From positions 1 to 43,461 of IMG/VR virus record IMGVR_UViG_3300006810_000094: a stretch of DNA of 43,461 nucleotides; one strand, written 5' to 3'. The number at the start of each line of letters is the position of its first letter. The first letter of the stretch is position 1. The notes under the pieces are model-generated. The model was not told the origin of the DNA. It saw only the letters and a program-made list of their open reading frames with translations, and made no database searches. Of this stretch, positions 33,209 through 41,655 are shown one piece after another. The position numbers and the translations under genes were made by a program. This DNA comes from a virus.

Positions 33209-34580
33209 TGGCTTCCTTACATAATGCAAAGAAGTCGCTCATTTCAGGAAATGTTTTTTCAAAATCTGTATCACGTCTACGATCATGTTCTTTGAAGAAG
33301 TTCCAAAAGTCTTTGCGACCTTCTCTAATTTTGTTCACATCGTATCTAGTTGTTTTCATGTAATCAACAACACGTCTAAATTTTTCATATTCCATTTCAC
33401 TAAAATGTTCTTTACTACCTTCTTTTACATTGTCTTTGATAAATTGTAAATGGCTTTCCATATAAGGTATATAAGTTTCTTTAGGCAAAATGTTTATATC
33501 ATATTGCAGTGGCTCTTTTAAATAAGGTGTATCAAAATGTATACGTTGCCAACGTCCGCTGTTTACATCATTATACATACGCCTTTGTTCTAATATTTTT
33601 TCAAGCAATGTTTGGAATGTTGTGACACTGAACAAACTAAATGTAATCATGTATGTCACAGGTGCAGTTGTATTACGCATAAAGTAATCAAAATTGCGCT
33701 CAAACACTTTTAAGTCCAATCCATCACGTATATACTCTGCACGTTCGTTCCATGTATCTAAACTTGTAAACAACTTAAAACTTTTTACTTTATTTTGTGT
33801 AAGCAAACTGTTTACACTATCTGTAAATTTTTCCAGTTGTTTTTCTTTGCCGCCAAAATTACTGTTTACATTTAATTCAAGATGTGGCTTTGGATCTTTT
33901 TCAAGTTCATCAAACATCCTATACATGCTTTTTTGCATAGTAGGTTCGCCGCCGGTGATACGTAAAATGTTCAATGTTTTGCTAACTTCAGGCCACCATT
34001 TCCACCAAGCACGTAAATAAGGGTTTGAATCTTCTTCATAGATACGGAACCAGTCAATATCACATCTATGATTCTTACTTTGTGAATACGGCCCGTGTTG
34101 TCTTATTTCATTGTAGTATCTGCTGCTTGCTTTTGGATGACAATATCCGCAACGGAAATTACATTCATTACCAAATGAAATTTCAATATACTCAGGACTT
34201 ACATTAAAGTCCCACTTGTTAAACTTTACCTCTTTTAATCTATCTTCGTTATAAATGCTGCCACTGCGAATATGCCTATCACTGATATAATCATCTCCCA
34301 TGTTTTCAACATTCCAACAATACTGACAACCAGCACATTGTTTGCCTTCTAACATTTCCTTACGTTCTTGTTTTTTATGTTGTGTATTATGCAATGCACT
34401 AGGATTTGTTAACAACTCGTCAATATCAATTTTGTGAGGTGCTGGATGATAACAACTATGTGTTTCACCTGTTTGCAAGTAGATAGTTGTATGATACCAT
34501 TTTGCAAAACAAAAAGTCGGCGAAAAATGCCGCTTTGTGATATCATTGATATATTTTACTCTGTCTGTTTGATTTGACAT
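33195..34580 (-). CDS. Radical SAM protein with N-terminal Cys domain (461 aa)
   Basis: C24 (TFCFAKW), C43 (SCYHPAPHK), C82, C85 and C88 (CAGCQYC) make up the N-terminal array, with the usual CC reduced to a single Cys. CNFRCGYC gives C140, C144 and C147; TGGEPTMQ follows. A long insertion with WRA/WWKWW lies between the cluster motif and GGEP. It is the longest and most divergent of the twitch-type proteins. Its start overlaps the upstream stop by 1 nt (TAATG). Confidence 0.86.
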   Translation of the reverse strand: MSNQTDRVKYINDITKRHFSPTFCFAKWYHTTIYLQTGETHSCYHPAPHKIDIDELLTNPSALHNTQHKKQERKEMLEGKQCAGCQYCWNVENMGDDYISDRHIRSGSIYNEDRLKEVKFNKWDFNVSPEYIEISFGNECNFRCGYCHPKASSRYYNEIRQHGPYSQSKNHRCDIDWFRIYEEDSNPYLRAWWKWWPEVSKTLNILRITGGEPTMQKSMYRMFDELEKDPKPHLELNVNSNFGGKEKQLEKFTDSVNSLLTQNKVKSFKLFTSLDTWNERAEYIRDGLDLKVFERNFDYFMRNTTAPVTYMITFSLFSVTTFQTLLEKILEQRRMYNDVNSGRWQRIHFDTPYLKEPLQYDINILPKETYIPYMESHLQFIKDNVKEGSKEHFSEMEYEKFRRVVDYMKTTRYDVNKIREGRKDFWNFFKEHDRRRDTDFEKTFPEMSDFFALCKEANETF

Positions 34581-35509
34581 TATCGTCCTTTACGTGGTAT
34601 CCTTGAAGGATTCATATACACAGTTTTAAAAAATAAACTTTGATTTCCATTTAGTGGTTCAGCAGCAATAGGCAAATCAAGTTCTTCAATTAGCTTGTAG
34701 CCAAGATCAATTGTATTTTCTTCCATTTGATCTTCATCAATATTTTTGCTATCCCAATATTCATTTAACCATTTAAAATCACGCACATTTACAAAGTCCC
34801 AGTCGGTACACATTGTTTTATATAACCCTTCTCTAGCACCGTATATAGCCCAACGTCCGTTTTCTACATCCGCACCAACCATTAGCCAAATATACAAACG
34901 ATGCAAGTTCTTCCAATGATTTTTTTGAAACGCTTCTACAGTAGGTTTCATGCCTCTGTCCAATGCCATTTTAACACCTTCACGGAAACCAGCACGCCAT
35001 GCTTGATGTGGTGTAGCATTATTCATGATTTCACTATGACATTGATTTATTTGTATGTATTCTAGGTCCCAACAAAAATCTACCTGGGCGTGTGGGTTGT
35101 TAGGATCTGCATTTTCATGCGTTTTCATGTTGAGAACTTTTTGTTTAGGCCAACATTTAATTCCGCCGTTGCCATACATAAGTCCGTTAATTGTGTTTTT
35201 AGCACTCCAACTTACAACACAATTTTCAAATGCAACTTCTCTGTTCCAGTGTGCATCTTCGTGATTATCTAAGTCAAACTCTCTACCAAGGAAGTCTGCG
35301 TTTACAATGTTATCACCGTCAATAGTAATAAATCTATCAGTTTCGCTTAGTTTAGCACATGCTTTGTGTGCTGCATCACTGCCTTCTACTCCATGCACAC
35401 GTTTTGCCCACGGCACTTTACTACACAAGTCTGCATAGTTTTTTTCTGCATTTGGCTCATCATAACTTAGATATATGATATCATAATCTAAAATTCTAAA
35501 TTTACTCAT
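34580..35509 (-). CDS. Glycosyltransferase-like protein (309 aa)
   Basis: LSYDEPNAEKNY, RVHGVEG, an ITIDGDNIV block (D64, D66), GLMYGNGGIKCWP and WRAGFREG-x-K match residues 516-741 of the 741-aa protein at 1661. D-G-D is a plausible metal and nucleotide-sugar site of a GT-A fold; that is inference. Here the domain stands alone, without the five repeats, and has an added C-terminal tail of about 40 residues. It overlaps both neighbours by 1 and 4 nt. Confidence 0.68.
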   Translation of the reverse strand: MSKFRILDYDIIYLSYDEPNAEKNYADLCSKVPWAKRVHGVEGSDAAHKACAKLSETDRFITIDGDNIVNADFLGREFDLDNHEDAHWNREVAFENCVVSWSAKNTINGLMYGNGGIKCWPKQKVLNMKTHENADPNNPHAQVDFCWDLEYIQINQCHSEIMNNATPHQAWRAGFREGVKMALDRGMKPTVEAFQKNHWKNLHRLYIWLMVGADVENGRWAIYGAREGLYKTMCTDWDFVNVRDFKWLNEYWDSKNIDEDQMEENTIDLGYKLIEELDLPIAAEPLNGNQSLFFKTVYMNPSRIPRKGR

Positions 35510-36078
35510 TTTGCAACCTCATACGAATACTTCTCAAATCTTTTTATAGTATATACACTAACTGCCGAAGAGTCAAGTTCTAAATCGGAGGCAAAATTGA
35601 TTTCTATTTTTCCATTTTTTAAATCATCTATTGCACAATAAATGTATTGATATAGCACATGAGGATCGTGTGCTTTTGTAATACTAAATCCCATATCAGC
35701 TCTAAAGCTAAGTTTATTAGATAAAAGATTATCTTGTATTGCTTTGTCTAATTCTATTATCCACTTTTTTTCTTTTTTGTTATGAATAATAACAACGTCT
35801 GGTCTGTCTTGGATATTTACTGGAATTTGATATATCTGGTCATTAATATCAAACTGGTATTCATCTTCGATATATCTATGAGATAATTTATGTTGTTTAG
35901 TCACAGTATCAAACAACACAACATAATTACTTACAACTTCTTTTCCAGTAACTAAATCATAAACGTCATCAATTTCAACAATAATATAATTACCTAACTC
36001 TTTATAATTGTTTTTGATACTGGTAATATTACCGTCGTCATCAAAATATACATAACGCTTTTTGTTTACTTCTAACAT
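35506..36078 (-). CDS. Unknown phage protein (190 aa)
   Basis: I do not recognise this family. The N-terminal half is beta-rich, alternating short strands with Asp/Asn turns (YVYFDDDGNITSIKN, YIIVEIDDVYDLVTGKEV). The C-terminal half has EKKWIIELDKA and an LSFRADMGFSITK segment. It has no Cys-rich motif or membrane segment. The 1-nt overlap upstream (TAATG) and 4-nt overlap downstream show it belongs to the operon. A virion accessory role is possible because similar beta-rich openings occur in phage structural proteins, but that is speculative. Confidence 0.65.
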   Translation of the reverse strand: MLEVNKKRYVYFDDDGNITSIKNNYKELGNYIIVEIDDVYDLVTGKEVVSNYVVLFDTVTKQHKLSHRYIEDEYQFDINDQIYQIPVNIQDRPDVVIIHNKKEKKWIIELDKAIQDNLLSNKLSFRADMGFSITKAHDPHVLYQYIYCAIDDLKNGKIEINFASDLELDSSAVSVYTIKRFEKYSYEVAK

Positions 36079-36917
36079 TATATTCCTAATTTATTTTCAT
36101 ATGTGCTTATTATATGATCATTGCAGAAGTTGTCTTCGGTGTAATGAAATATGCCACTTTGTGTATAATTGCCTATTGCTAGTTTGCAATCATTATCAAC
36201 ATACACGCCTAATTGTTTTTGCCAACTGTCTACCCATAATTTATCCCAATTTTGGTTATGTAATTTCATGTGTGTAAAAGTTGGATAACTGGTTTTTAAA
36301 GTAATTTGATCTTCGCATTGTAAAATTTTTGCTGCAATTGCACTGCTTACATCTACACTAGGCCATTTTTGGAAATATTTTCCTCCAGCATATTGTCCAT
36401 AAAACAATTCCCAATTGTGCATAATTGTTTCAACCCATTTGAAAAATTCATGTGCTTGATCTGATTTTTTGAACCAATGAAACCCAGCATATAAATTAGG
36501 CAAATGATGATTTCTAAATGCTTTTCTATAGTATGTATTATCTGCTACTTCGCCTCTATATGTCAATACACGATCGACATAATATACATTTTTTGTTTTT
36601 AATAAATCATACCAATGGGAAATGTCAGACAAAACCAACATGTCAGTATCAATTACTGCTGTTTCATCAAATGGTGTAGCATGATATATTTTCCAACGAT
36701 TTTCAACTTTCCAAGTAGAATTTTCTGCTTCGTCTTTCCAAGGTATATCTACAATGTGATCATATAAAACTTTATATTTGTCGTCAACTACATCATTTGT
36801 TATAAGAGCAATTTTACATGTAGGATTGGTTAGTTTTAGACTCATTGCAGCAACATTTGCCTGTTGAACATAATTAACATCACTGTTCTGTGCAAATAAA
36901 GTAAAATTAAAGCTCAT
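36078..36917 (-). CDS. GT-A-type glycosyltransferase-like protein, family-8 style (279 aa)
   Basis: ALITND near residue 37 and AVIDTDMLVLSD (D90-T-D92) match the nucleotide-sugar region and D-x-D motif of family 8-like transferases such as glycogenin and lipopolysaccharide galactosyltransferases. NLYAGFHWFKKS fits the following acceptor-side strand. I prefer the ATG at 36917; a TTG immediately before it is also in frame. It overlaps its paralogue at 36907 by 11 nt. The acceptor is unknown; host lipopolysaccharide or a virion protein are both plausible. Confidence 0.72.
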   Translation of the reverse strand: MSFNFTLFAQNSDVNYVQQANVAAMSLKLTNPTCKIALITNDVVDDKYKVLYDHIVDIPWKDEAENSTWKVENRWKIYHATPFDETAVIDTDMLVLSDISHWYDLLKTKNVYYVDRVLTYRGEVADNTYYRKAFRNHHLPNLYAGFHWFKKSDQAHEFFKWVETIMHNWELFYGQYAGGKYFQKWPSVDVSSAIAAKILQCEDQITLKTSYPTFTHMKLHNQNWDKLWVDSWQKQLGVYVDNDCKLAIGNYTQSGIFHYTEDNFCNDHIISTYENKLGI

Positions 36918-37737
36918 CAATCAACCTATTCAAACTAAATTTATTCATAATATGAACATTGCAACCTTCAACTATTGCAGGAAAATAATCTATACTATCT
37001 TTTTTTTGCAATAAAAATTTTACTTTATCGTTTTTGATATCTAAGCAAATATCTTTATCTACGGTATAATATTTCTTACCCGGTAATTGTTTTACAAAAT
37101 TGCCTGACATATGGCCATTCATTATGTGTATTGCAATGCTAAATGCAAAATCGTTCCTAAACGTATTTGCTGTGATTCTATATAAATTTTTGTAATGATA
37201 CCAATATTCTTTAATGTGTGATACAAGATTAAAAAATAATTCTGTTTGTTTACTTTTTCTAAAATATATTACTGTTGCCCAATAAAAATCAATGCCATTT
37301 GCAGATATATGTTTAAATTCCCTCACATCTCTCCATCCTGATAATTCAGTAGAATTTTTATATAACATAATATCATTTGATTGTTCAAAACAATATTTCA
37401 AACAATCATTACACAAGATGTAATCAGTATCCATTAAAATAGTTTCATCATATGGAGATAGTTCATATGCCCGGTGTCTATCTAAATTTTTCCATTGTAA
37501 TTTATACTCTTTATATACACCATCTCTGTATGTTTTATAATTGTTATTCTCGCTTGATATTTCAATTATATTATCAAACTCATGCTTATAGTTTGCTTCT
37601 AAATACGAAGCATTATCTGTGACAAGAGATACTGGAATATTTAAATACTGTTTAATTCTTGCAGCACAAAATATTGCTTGTTTTATGTAATCTACTTGTG
37701 TGTTATTACATGCAATTAATAGAGCACCCTTGCTCAT
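36907..37737 (-). CDS. GT-A-type glycosyltransferase-like protein, family-8 style (276 aa)
   Basis: SLVTDN near residue 37 and ILMDTDYILCND (D103-T-D105) repeat the D-x-D arrangement of the downstream protein. The openings also match (LIACNN-x-x-VDYI against LFAQNS-x-VNYV), so the two genes are a tandem duplicate pair. Its start overlaps the upstream stop by 4 nt (ATGA). The two may add successive residues to one glycan, which is inference. Confidence 0.72.
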   Translation of the reverse strand: MSKGALLIACNNTQVDYIKQAIFCAARIKQYLNIPVSLVTDNASYLEANYKHEFDNIIEISSENNNYKTYRDGVYKEYKLQWKNLDRHRAYELSPYDETILMDTDYILCNDCLKYCFEQSNDIMLYKNSTELSGWRDVREFKHISANGIDFYWATVIYFRKSKQTELFFNLVSHIKEYWYHYKNLYRITANTFRNDFAFSIAIHIMNGHMSGNFVKQLPGKKYYTVDKDICLDIKNDKVKFLLQKKDSIDYFPAIVEGCNVHIMNKFSLNRLIDEL

Positions 37738-38078
37738 GTGTCAAAAATACCTTCAACTGATCTATTTGTTTTTAGCTTATCATATTCTACATAGTATTTG
37801 TTGCTTGCTCTAAAATATGTGTCCGATACGCCTTGTACAAACTCTTGTAAATTTACATTAATAGGAATATCATTGCTGTCAACAATAACTGTATCTTCTT
37901 GTCCTGCGGATATCATACTATAGCAAAACGTTATAAGTTCTTTTGTAGAAATAAATGTGCCTCCGCCATAGTAATATAGTAAATCTTCTTGATATTTTTC
38001 TTTCAAGATACGTTTTTGATTGTCAAGCGTAATCATATAATTACTAAAATCAAGAGCTTTTTTTAATCTGTCATCCAT
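37734..38078 (-). CDS. Small conserved phage protein of unknown function (114 aa)
   Basis: The opening MDDRLKKALDFSNYMITLDNQ and the YYYGGGTF-x-x-x-KELI-x-F block are familiar to me from hypothetical proteins of marine T4-like phages, but no function is known to me. It is the first gene of the 11-gene operon that reaches 27846. A near-consensus sigma-70 promoter and GGAGG, 6 nt before the ATG at 38078, give a strong start. Confidence 0.75.
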   Translation of the reverse strand: MDDRLKKALDFSNYMITLDNQKRILKEKYQEDLLYYYGGGTFISTKELITFCYSMISAGQEDTVIVDSNDIPINVNLQEFVQGVSDTYFRASNKYYVEYDKLKTNRSVEGIFDT

Positions 38079-38095
38079 GGTATACCTCCATTATT

Positions 38096-38124
38096 AGTAT
38101 ACACAGAAAAAGACGATTTGTCAA
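38096..38124 (-). promoter_or_regulatory. Near-consensus sigma-70-type promoter for the 11-gene operon
   Basis: On the minus strand TTGACA (38124-38119) is followed by a 17-nt spacer and TATACT (38101-38096). A GGAGG ribosome site and the ATG at 38078 follow. This promoter has an ordinary leader, unlike the other two sigma-70-type sites in the window. Confidence 0.75.
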
Positions 38125-38127
38125 CTA

Positions 38128-39177
38128 TTACAACAATCCAGAACCTGAATAATCGCCTAAATTGTTTTGAGTTGTTCCTGATGCATTTGTAACAATTCCA
38201 CCTTTGGTAACTCCGGTTAGGTCGACTGCTACTTGAGTTACAGAATTATAGGTAAAACTACTGTCTGGACTGTAACTTGCACATGCACTGTCTAGTGTGC
38301 CATTTACTTCTTCATCAATTGGAGTTCCTGTTCCTGGACCAGCAAGATCTCCTGTTCCAGTGTCTCCATCAAAAAATCTTATACGAAATCTATAAGCACT
38401 GGTGCTTACTACTTTACCATAGATTCTATAGTTGTTATCTGAATAAACACCACTTCCTGACTTTGAAAACATCTGTTGATAAGTGCCTGTTAAATTAGTA
38501 AGTCCTATACCGCTTGATGTTCCTGAGGTTGCGCTGACATCGTATTTGTCAATGTAAACAGTGCCCATTGCAGATAAAAGAGCAGCCCAATCTAATGATT
38601 TTGCGCCTGTGCCGCTGCTTAAACTGGCTGTAAAATGTAATCTACCGTTTGCATCTTGCCAAGCCAACTTTGCAGCCTCTGTTGCCCAATCAACATCAAC
38701 AACATGATAGATATCATTATTACTAGCGGCTGCGCCCCAATTAGTTGTTCTTTGGGCAGTAGCAGTTGATTCTAAACTAAAACTACTAGAATCATAACTT
38801 AAATGACTTGCTGGATAATTTGATACTGCTACATTCAGAGCTTCAAAATCATTAAATCCCATTAATGTGCCATTTGATACTGCACTAAACGCACCTGTAG
38901 ATTGATTGTAATCTTGAGACGTGTCAGCGCCAATTGTTTGTCCAACAGCAGGCACTGCTAAACTTGCTTCAACTGCACCAGTTTGGTGCACCCAACATGA
39001 TTGTAAATCAAGATATAGTTCTTCTAATTGGTCTGCTTCGACTTGATCAACTGAAGCTGCAACATCTGCCGAACGAGATGTTTGTGCCCACTTAGTAACA
39101 TACAAATCATCAATAATGTTTCTTCGGCTATTATAGTCATCAGCGTTGACTCTATCTCCTACATTTACATTTGCCAT
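38128..39177 (-). CDS. Virion structural-type protein (349 aa)
   Basis: The protein begins VNVGDRVNADDYN and shares blocks with the next gene upstream: a QLEELYLDLQSCWVHQ helix, TTNWG, a GTGAKSLDWAAL segment, TVYIDKYD, GIGLT-x-L and RFRIRFFDGD. It is Ser/Gly/Thr-rich with little Cys, as expected of a tail or head decoration protein. The ATG directly follows the upstream stop (TAAATG). The exact virion position cannot be assigned. Confidence 0.72.
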   Translation of the reverse strand: MANVNVGDRVNADDYNSRRNIIDDLYVTKWAQTSRSADVAASVDQVEADQLEELYLDLQSCWVHQTGAVEASLAVPAVGQTIGADTSQDYNQSTGAFSAVSNGTLMGFNDFEALNVAVSNYPASHLSYDSSSFSLESTATAQRTTNWGAAASNNDIYHVVDVDWATEAAKLAWQDANGRLHFTASLSSGTGAKSLDWAALLSAMGTVYIDKYDVSATSGTSSGIGLTNLTGTYQQMFSKSGSGVYSDNNYRIYGKVVSTSAYRFRIRFFDGDTGTGDLAGPGTGTPIDEEVNGTLDSACASYSPDSSFTYNSVTQVAVDLTGVTKGGIVTNASGTTQNNLGDYSGSGLL

Positions 39178-40095
39178 TTATTCACCTAATGTTTGTGTAT
39201 TTGCATACGCAGGACTATCTACTTCAACATAACTACCTGTTGCACGTTGTTGCTCAACAATACTTCTAAATGTTCCACTTACTGCTTCATCAATTCCGGC
39301 TGTGCCGTCGCCTGGATCATTTGGATCACCATCTCTGTAAATAACTTTAAAACTTAACTGATTTCCGGCAGAATTAAGTTTGGCCTGATATGTGATATTA
39401 TTGTTTTCATAAGTTCCTGCGCCTGGTTCATAATACCATATATTAACATAATCTGCACCAGCTGTCAAGTCATATGCACCACGATTATAATCAGTTCCAG
39501 AGCTTGCTGTGGTATCAGTGTAAGCAAATTTTACAACGCCTACGGTTGTAACCATGGCAACCCAACTGGTATATTTTGCTCCAGAACCACCACTTAATGC
39601 TGCTCTAGTTCTTACTTCGCCGCCACTGTTAAAAAATGCTCGTAAATGGTTGTTGTTGTTAAAACTTACAGTCCATTCATGAATAATTGTAGAAACCGAA
39701 GGATGTCCCCATTGTGAAGTTCTTGTAACAGCAAGTTTAGATTCAGGTGCTGTCATTTGATTTATATTATAACTTAAAGCATTTTGCTCAATGTCAACTG
39801 ATACGGTTTCGTATTCTACATATACAGCATCAGTAATATCGTCTTGGCTTACTACATCGGTTAGTGTTGGAAAACTATTATTTTGGTGAACATAAGATTT
39901 TTGTAAATCAGTTTTTAAACTTTGCATATGAGCAGAGTTAACAACGGTTGGATTGTTATTTACGTTAGTAGGTAAGCTACTACTTGCAACTGATTGTCCA
40001 TATCCAAATGTTCCGCTTCCTGTGCCTAAAACTTTTGCAGCTCGTGCTTGCATCTGATTGTATCGTGCAACAGAAATAATGTCGCCAACTGCCAT
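39178..40095 (-). CDS. Virion structural-type protein, paralogue of the gene at 38128 (305 aa)
   Basis: The opening AVGDIISVARYNQMQARA parallels VGDRVNADDYNSRRNII in the next gene. Further shared blocks are a LKTDLQKSYVHQ helix, SQWGHP, a GSGAKYTSWVAM segment, GVVKFAYTD and LSFKVIYRDGD. A perfect TATAAATA late box (40128-40121) and AGGAGTAA precede the ATG at 40095, typical of a late structural gene. Confidence 0.73.
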   Translation of the reverse strand: MAVGDIISVARYNQMQARAAKVLGTGSGTFGYGQSVASSSLPTNVNNNPTVVNSAHMQSLKTDLQKSYVHQNNSFPTLTDVVSQDDITDAVYVEYETVSVDIEQNALSYNINQMTAPESKLAVTRTSQWGHPSVSTIIHEWTVSFNNNNHLRAFFNSGGEVRTRAALSGGSGAKYTSWVAMVTTVGVVKFAYTDTTASSGTDYNRGAYDLTAGADYVNIWYYEPGAGTYENNNITYQAKLNSAGNQLSFKVIYRDGDPNDPGDGTAGIDEAVSGTFRSIVEQQRATGSYVEVDSPAYANTQTLGE

Positions 40096-40120
40096 TGCTT
40101 ACTCCTAAAATATATGCTAG

Positions 40121-40128
40121 TATTTATA
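40121..40128 (-). promoter_or_regulatory. Perfect T4-late promoter box TATAAATA
   Basis: On the minus strand TATAAATA overlaps the final codons and stop of the upstream gene and is followed by an AGGAG ribosome site and the ATG at 40095. Confidence 0.68.
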
Positions 40129-41620
40129 CTTTTAGGACACACTCAACTAACTTGACTGAGATATCTTCGTTGGATTCAAGTGCTACGCCTACTAATGCAC
40201 TAGTAGCAACCGTTTTACATATTCCATTATCCCAGGCATAGACTGCTTGACCTTTCTTTACAGGACCTTCAACTTTAACCGGAACTCGTCCTTTTAGTGC
40301 AATGTATTGCCCATCTGCTTCGCTATTCATCATAATCGCTGGATCAGTTGATACAACACCGATGCAAATATCACTAGCTTTAGCAGGTCCTACTTCACAG
40401 CAATCGTCGGCTATTACTGCTACTGCCGTTCCTGGTTCTAGTTCTGTATCACCAGTTGTGTATTTTTCTGCAAGGTCAGCATAACGAGCTTGAGTTGCTG
40501 TGCCTGTAAAAATATTTGCTGTGATATTTCCGCTTCCGTCTCTAGCAGCGATTGAGTTATTTGCGGCACTTGTTGATGCTGCACGGTAAACTCCTGACAC
40601 TTCTAAAGTATTTGCTTGTGTAGCTGTTCCAACAAAATTGTTTGAATAAATGTTGTTTAATGGACTTCCTGATAAACCAATTGATAATCCGGTTAGTGCT
40701 GGATAAATTGCTAGATTGGTAATATGCCAGACAGTCGTATCATCAGATTTAGCAATAAGTAATTCATCTCTATGTAACTGCAATCTTGGTGTTTCTAAAT
40801 CTGCGCCAATTTTTACAGTCAAATCAGTATCATTACCAACGGTAAAACCATTGTCGCCAAAGTTTACGGTGCTAGAAGTAAAATCAATAGTTGGTCCTGA
40901 TTGAAGGAAATCGCTTGGGCTATATACTGCTGAACCGTCTGTTAATTTAAAGGCTGTTTGTGCCGATCCATAATAAAGATTTACATTACCTCTACTATCT
41001 GTAGTAGATACACCATTTGATCCAACGCCTCTTAGGTTATACCCAGCTTTTAATGTTGCAAAATCGCTTGCTACCCAATTCGTTACATCTGGTTGACTTA
41101 ATGCAGGCACAAAATCTACTTCGCTAATTATAGCAACAATATAATCTTCAACATATGCAGCAGTAACATTATGATCGACTGCTCCAGTATCAGCTAATAT
41201 AATGTTTTTCATTTCTGTAGTGCTGCCAGCTGTTGCTTGCGGGCCAATTAAGTTCCATTCATTGTTAGAATTTTTTCCGTATAACTGGTTAGTTGTGCTG
41301 TTCCACCACAAATCGCCTTCGGCTAAACCTGTTGGCTGTGTAGCACTTACTTCGGCACCTGCAACTGATTTATACGCTGTGCCATCATATACTCTAATTT
41401 TTTCACTAGTTGCATCATACCAAATTTGACCTGTGATAGATTTTGTTGGAGCAACAGTTCCTTGGAAATTTTCTAATAAAAACACAAAGTTTTCATTTTG
41501 TTGTTCTCCATATCCAGCAAAGTTTTTTCCAATAAGTTTTAGTTCGGTTGTTGTATCAACTGTGCCGTCTTCAACTGTAACTAATTGTGATCCGTTAAAA
41601 CTATTAATTATATAAGCCAT
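40124..41620 (-). CDS. Virion fibre/baseplate-type structural protein (498 aa)
   Basis: The N-terminal module (VEDGTVDTTTELKLIGKN, GYGEQQNENFV, QIWYDATSEKIRVYDG, GDLWWNSTTNQLY) is a recurring module in marine T4-like phage structural proteins and is repeated in the gene upstream. The middle is beta-rich. The C-terminal block (YADLAEKYTTGDTELEPGTAV, GVVSTDPA, LKGRVPVKVEGPVKKGQAV) resembles the C-terminal domain of many phage fibre proteins, some of which are self-cleaving chaperone-like domains. A GGTAAATA late-type box and AGGG precede the ATG at 41620. Confidence 0.82.
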   Translation of the reverse strand: MAYIINSFNGSQLVTVEDGTVDTTTELKLIGKNFAGYGEQQNENFVFLLENFQGTVAPTKSITGQIWYDATSEKIRVYDGTAYKSVAGAEVSATQPTGLAEGDLWWNSTTNQLYGKNSNNEWNLIGPQATAGSTTEMKNIILADTGAVDHNVTAAYVEDYIVAIISEVDFVPALSQPDVTNWVASDFATLKAGYNLRGVGSNGVSTTDSRGNVNLYYGSAQTAFKLTDGSAVYSPSDFLQSGPTIDFTSSTVNFGDNGFTVGNDTDLTVKIGADLETPRLQLHRDELLIAKSDDTTVWHITNLAIYPALTGLSIGLSGSPLNNIYSNNFVGTATQANTLEVSGVYRAASTSAANNSIAARDGSGNITANIFTGTATQARYADLAEKYTTGDTELEPGTAVAVIADDCCEVGPAKASDICIGVVSTDPAIMMNSEADGQYIALKGRVPVKVEGPVKKGQAVYAWDNGICKTVATSALVGVALESNEDISVKLVECVLKV

Positions 41621-41647
41621 TTAATCTACCCTATGATGCGTTAGTAG

Positions 41648-41655
41648 TATTTACC
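41648..41655 (-). promoter_or_regulatory. Late-type box GGTAAATA before the structural gene at 41620
   Basis: On the minus strand GGTAAATA lies 27 nt before the ATG and ends at the stop codon of the upstream gene. It differs from TATAAATA at two bases. Confidence 0.4.
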
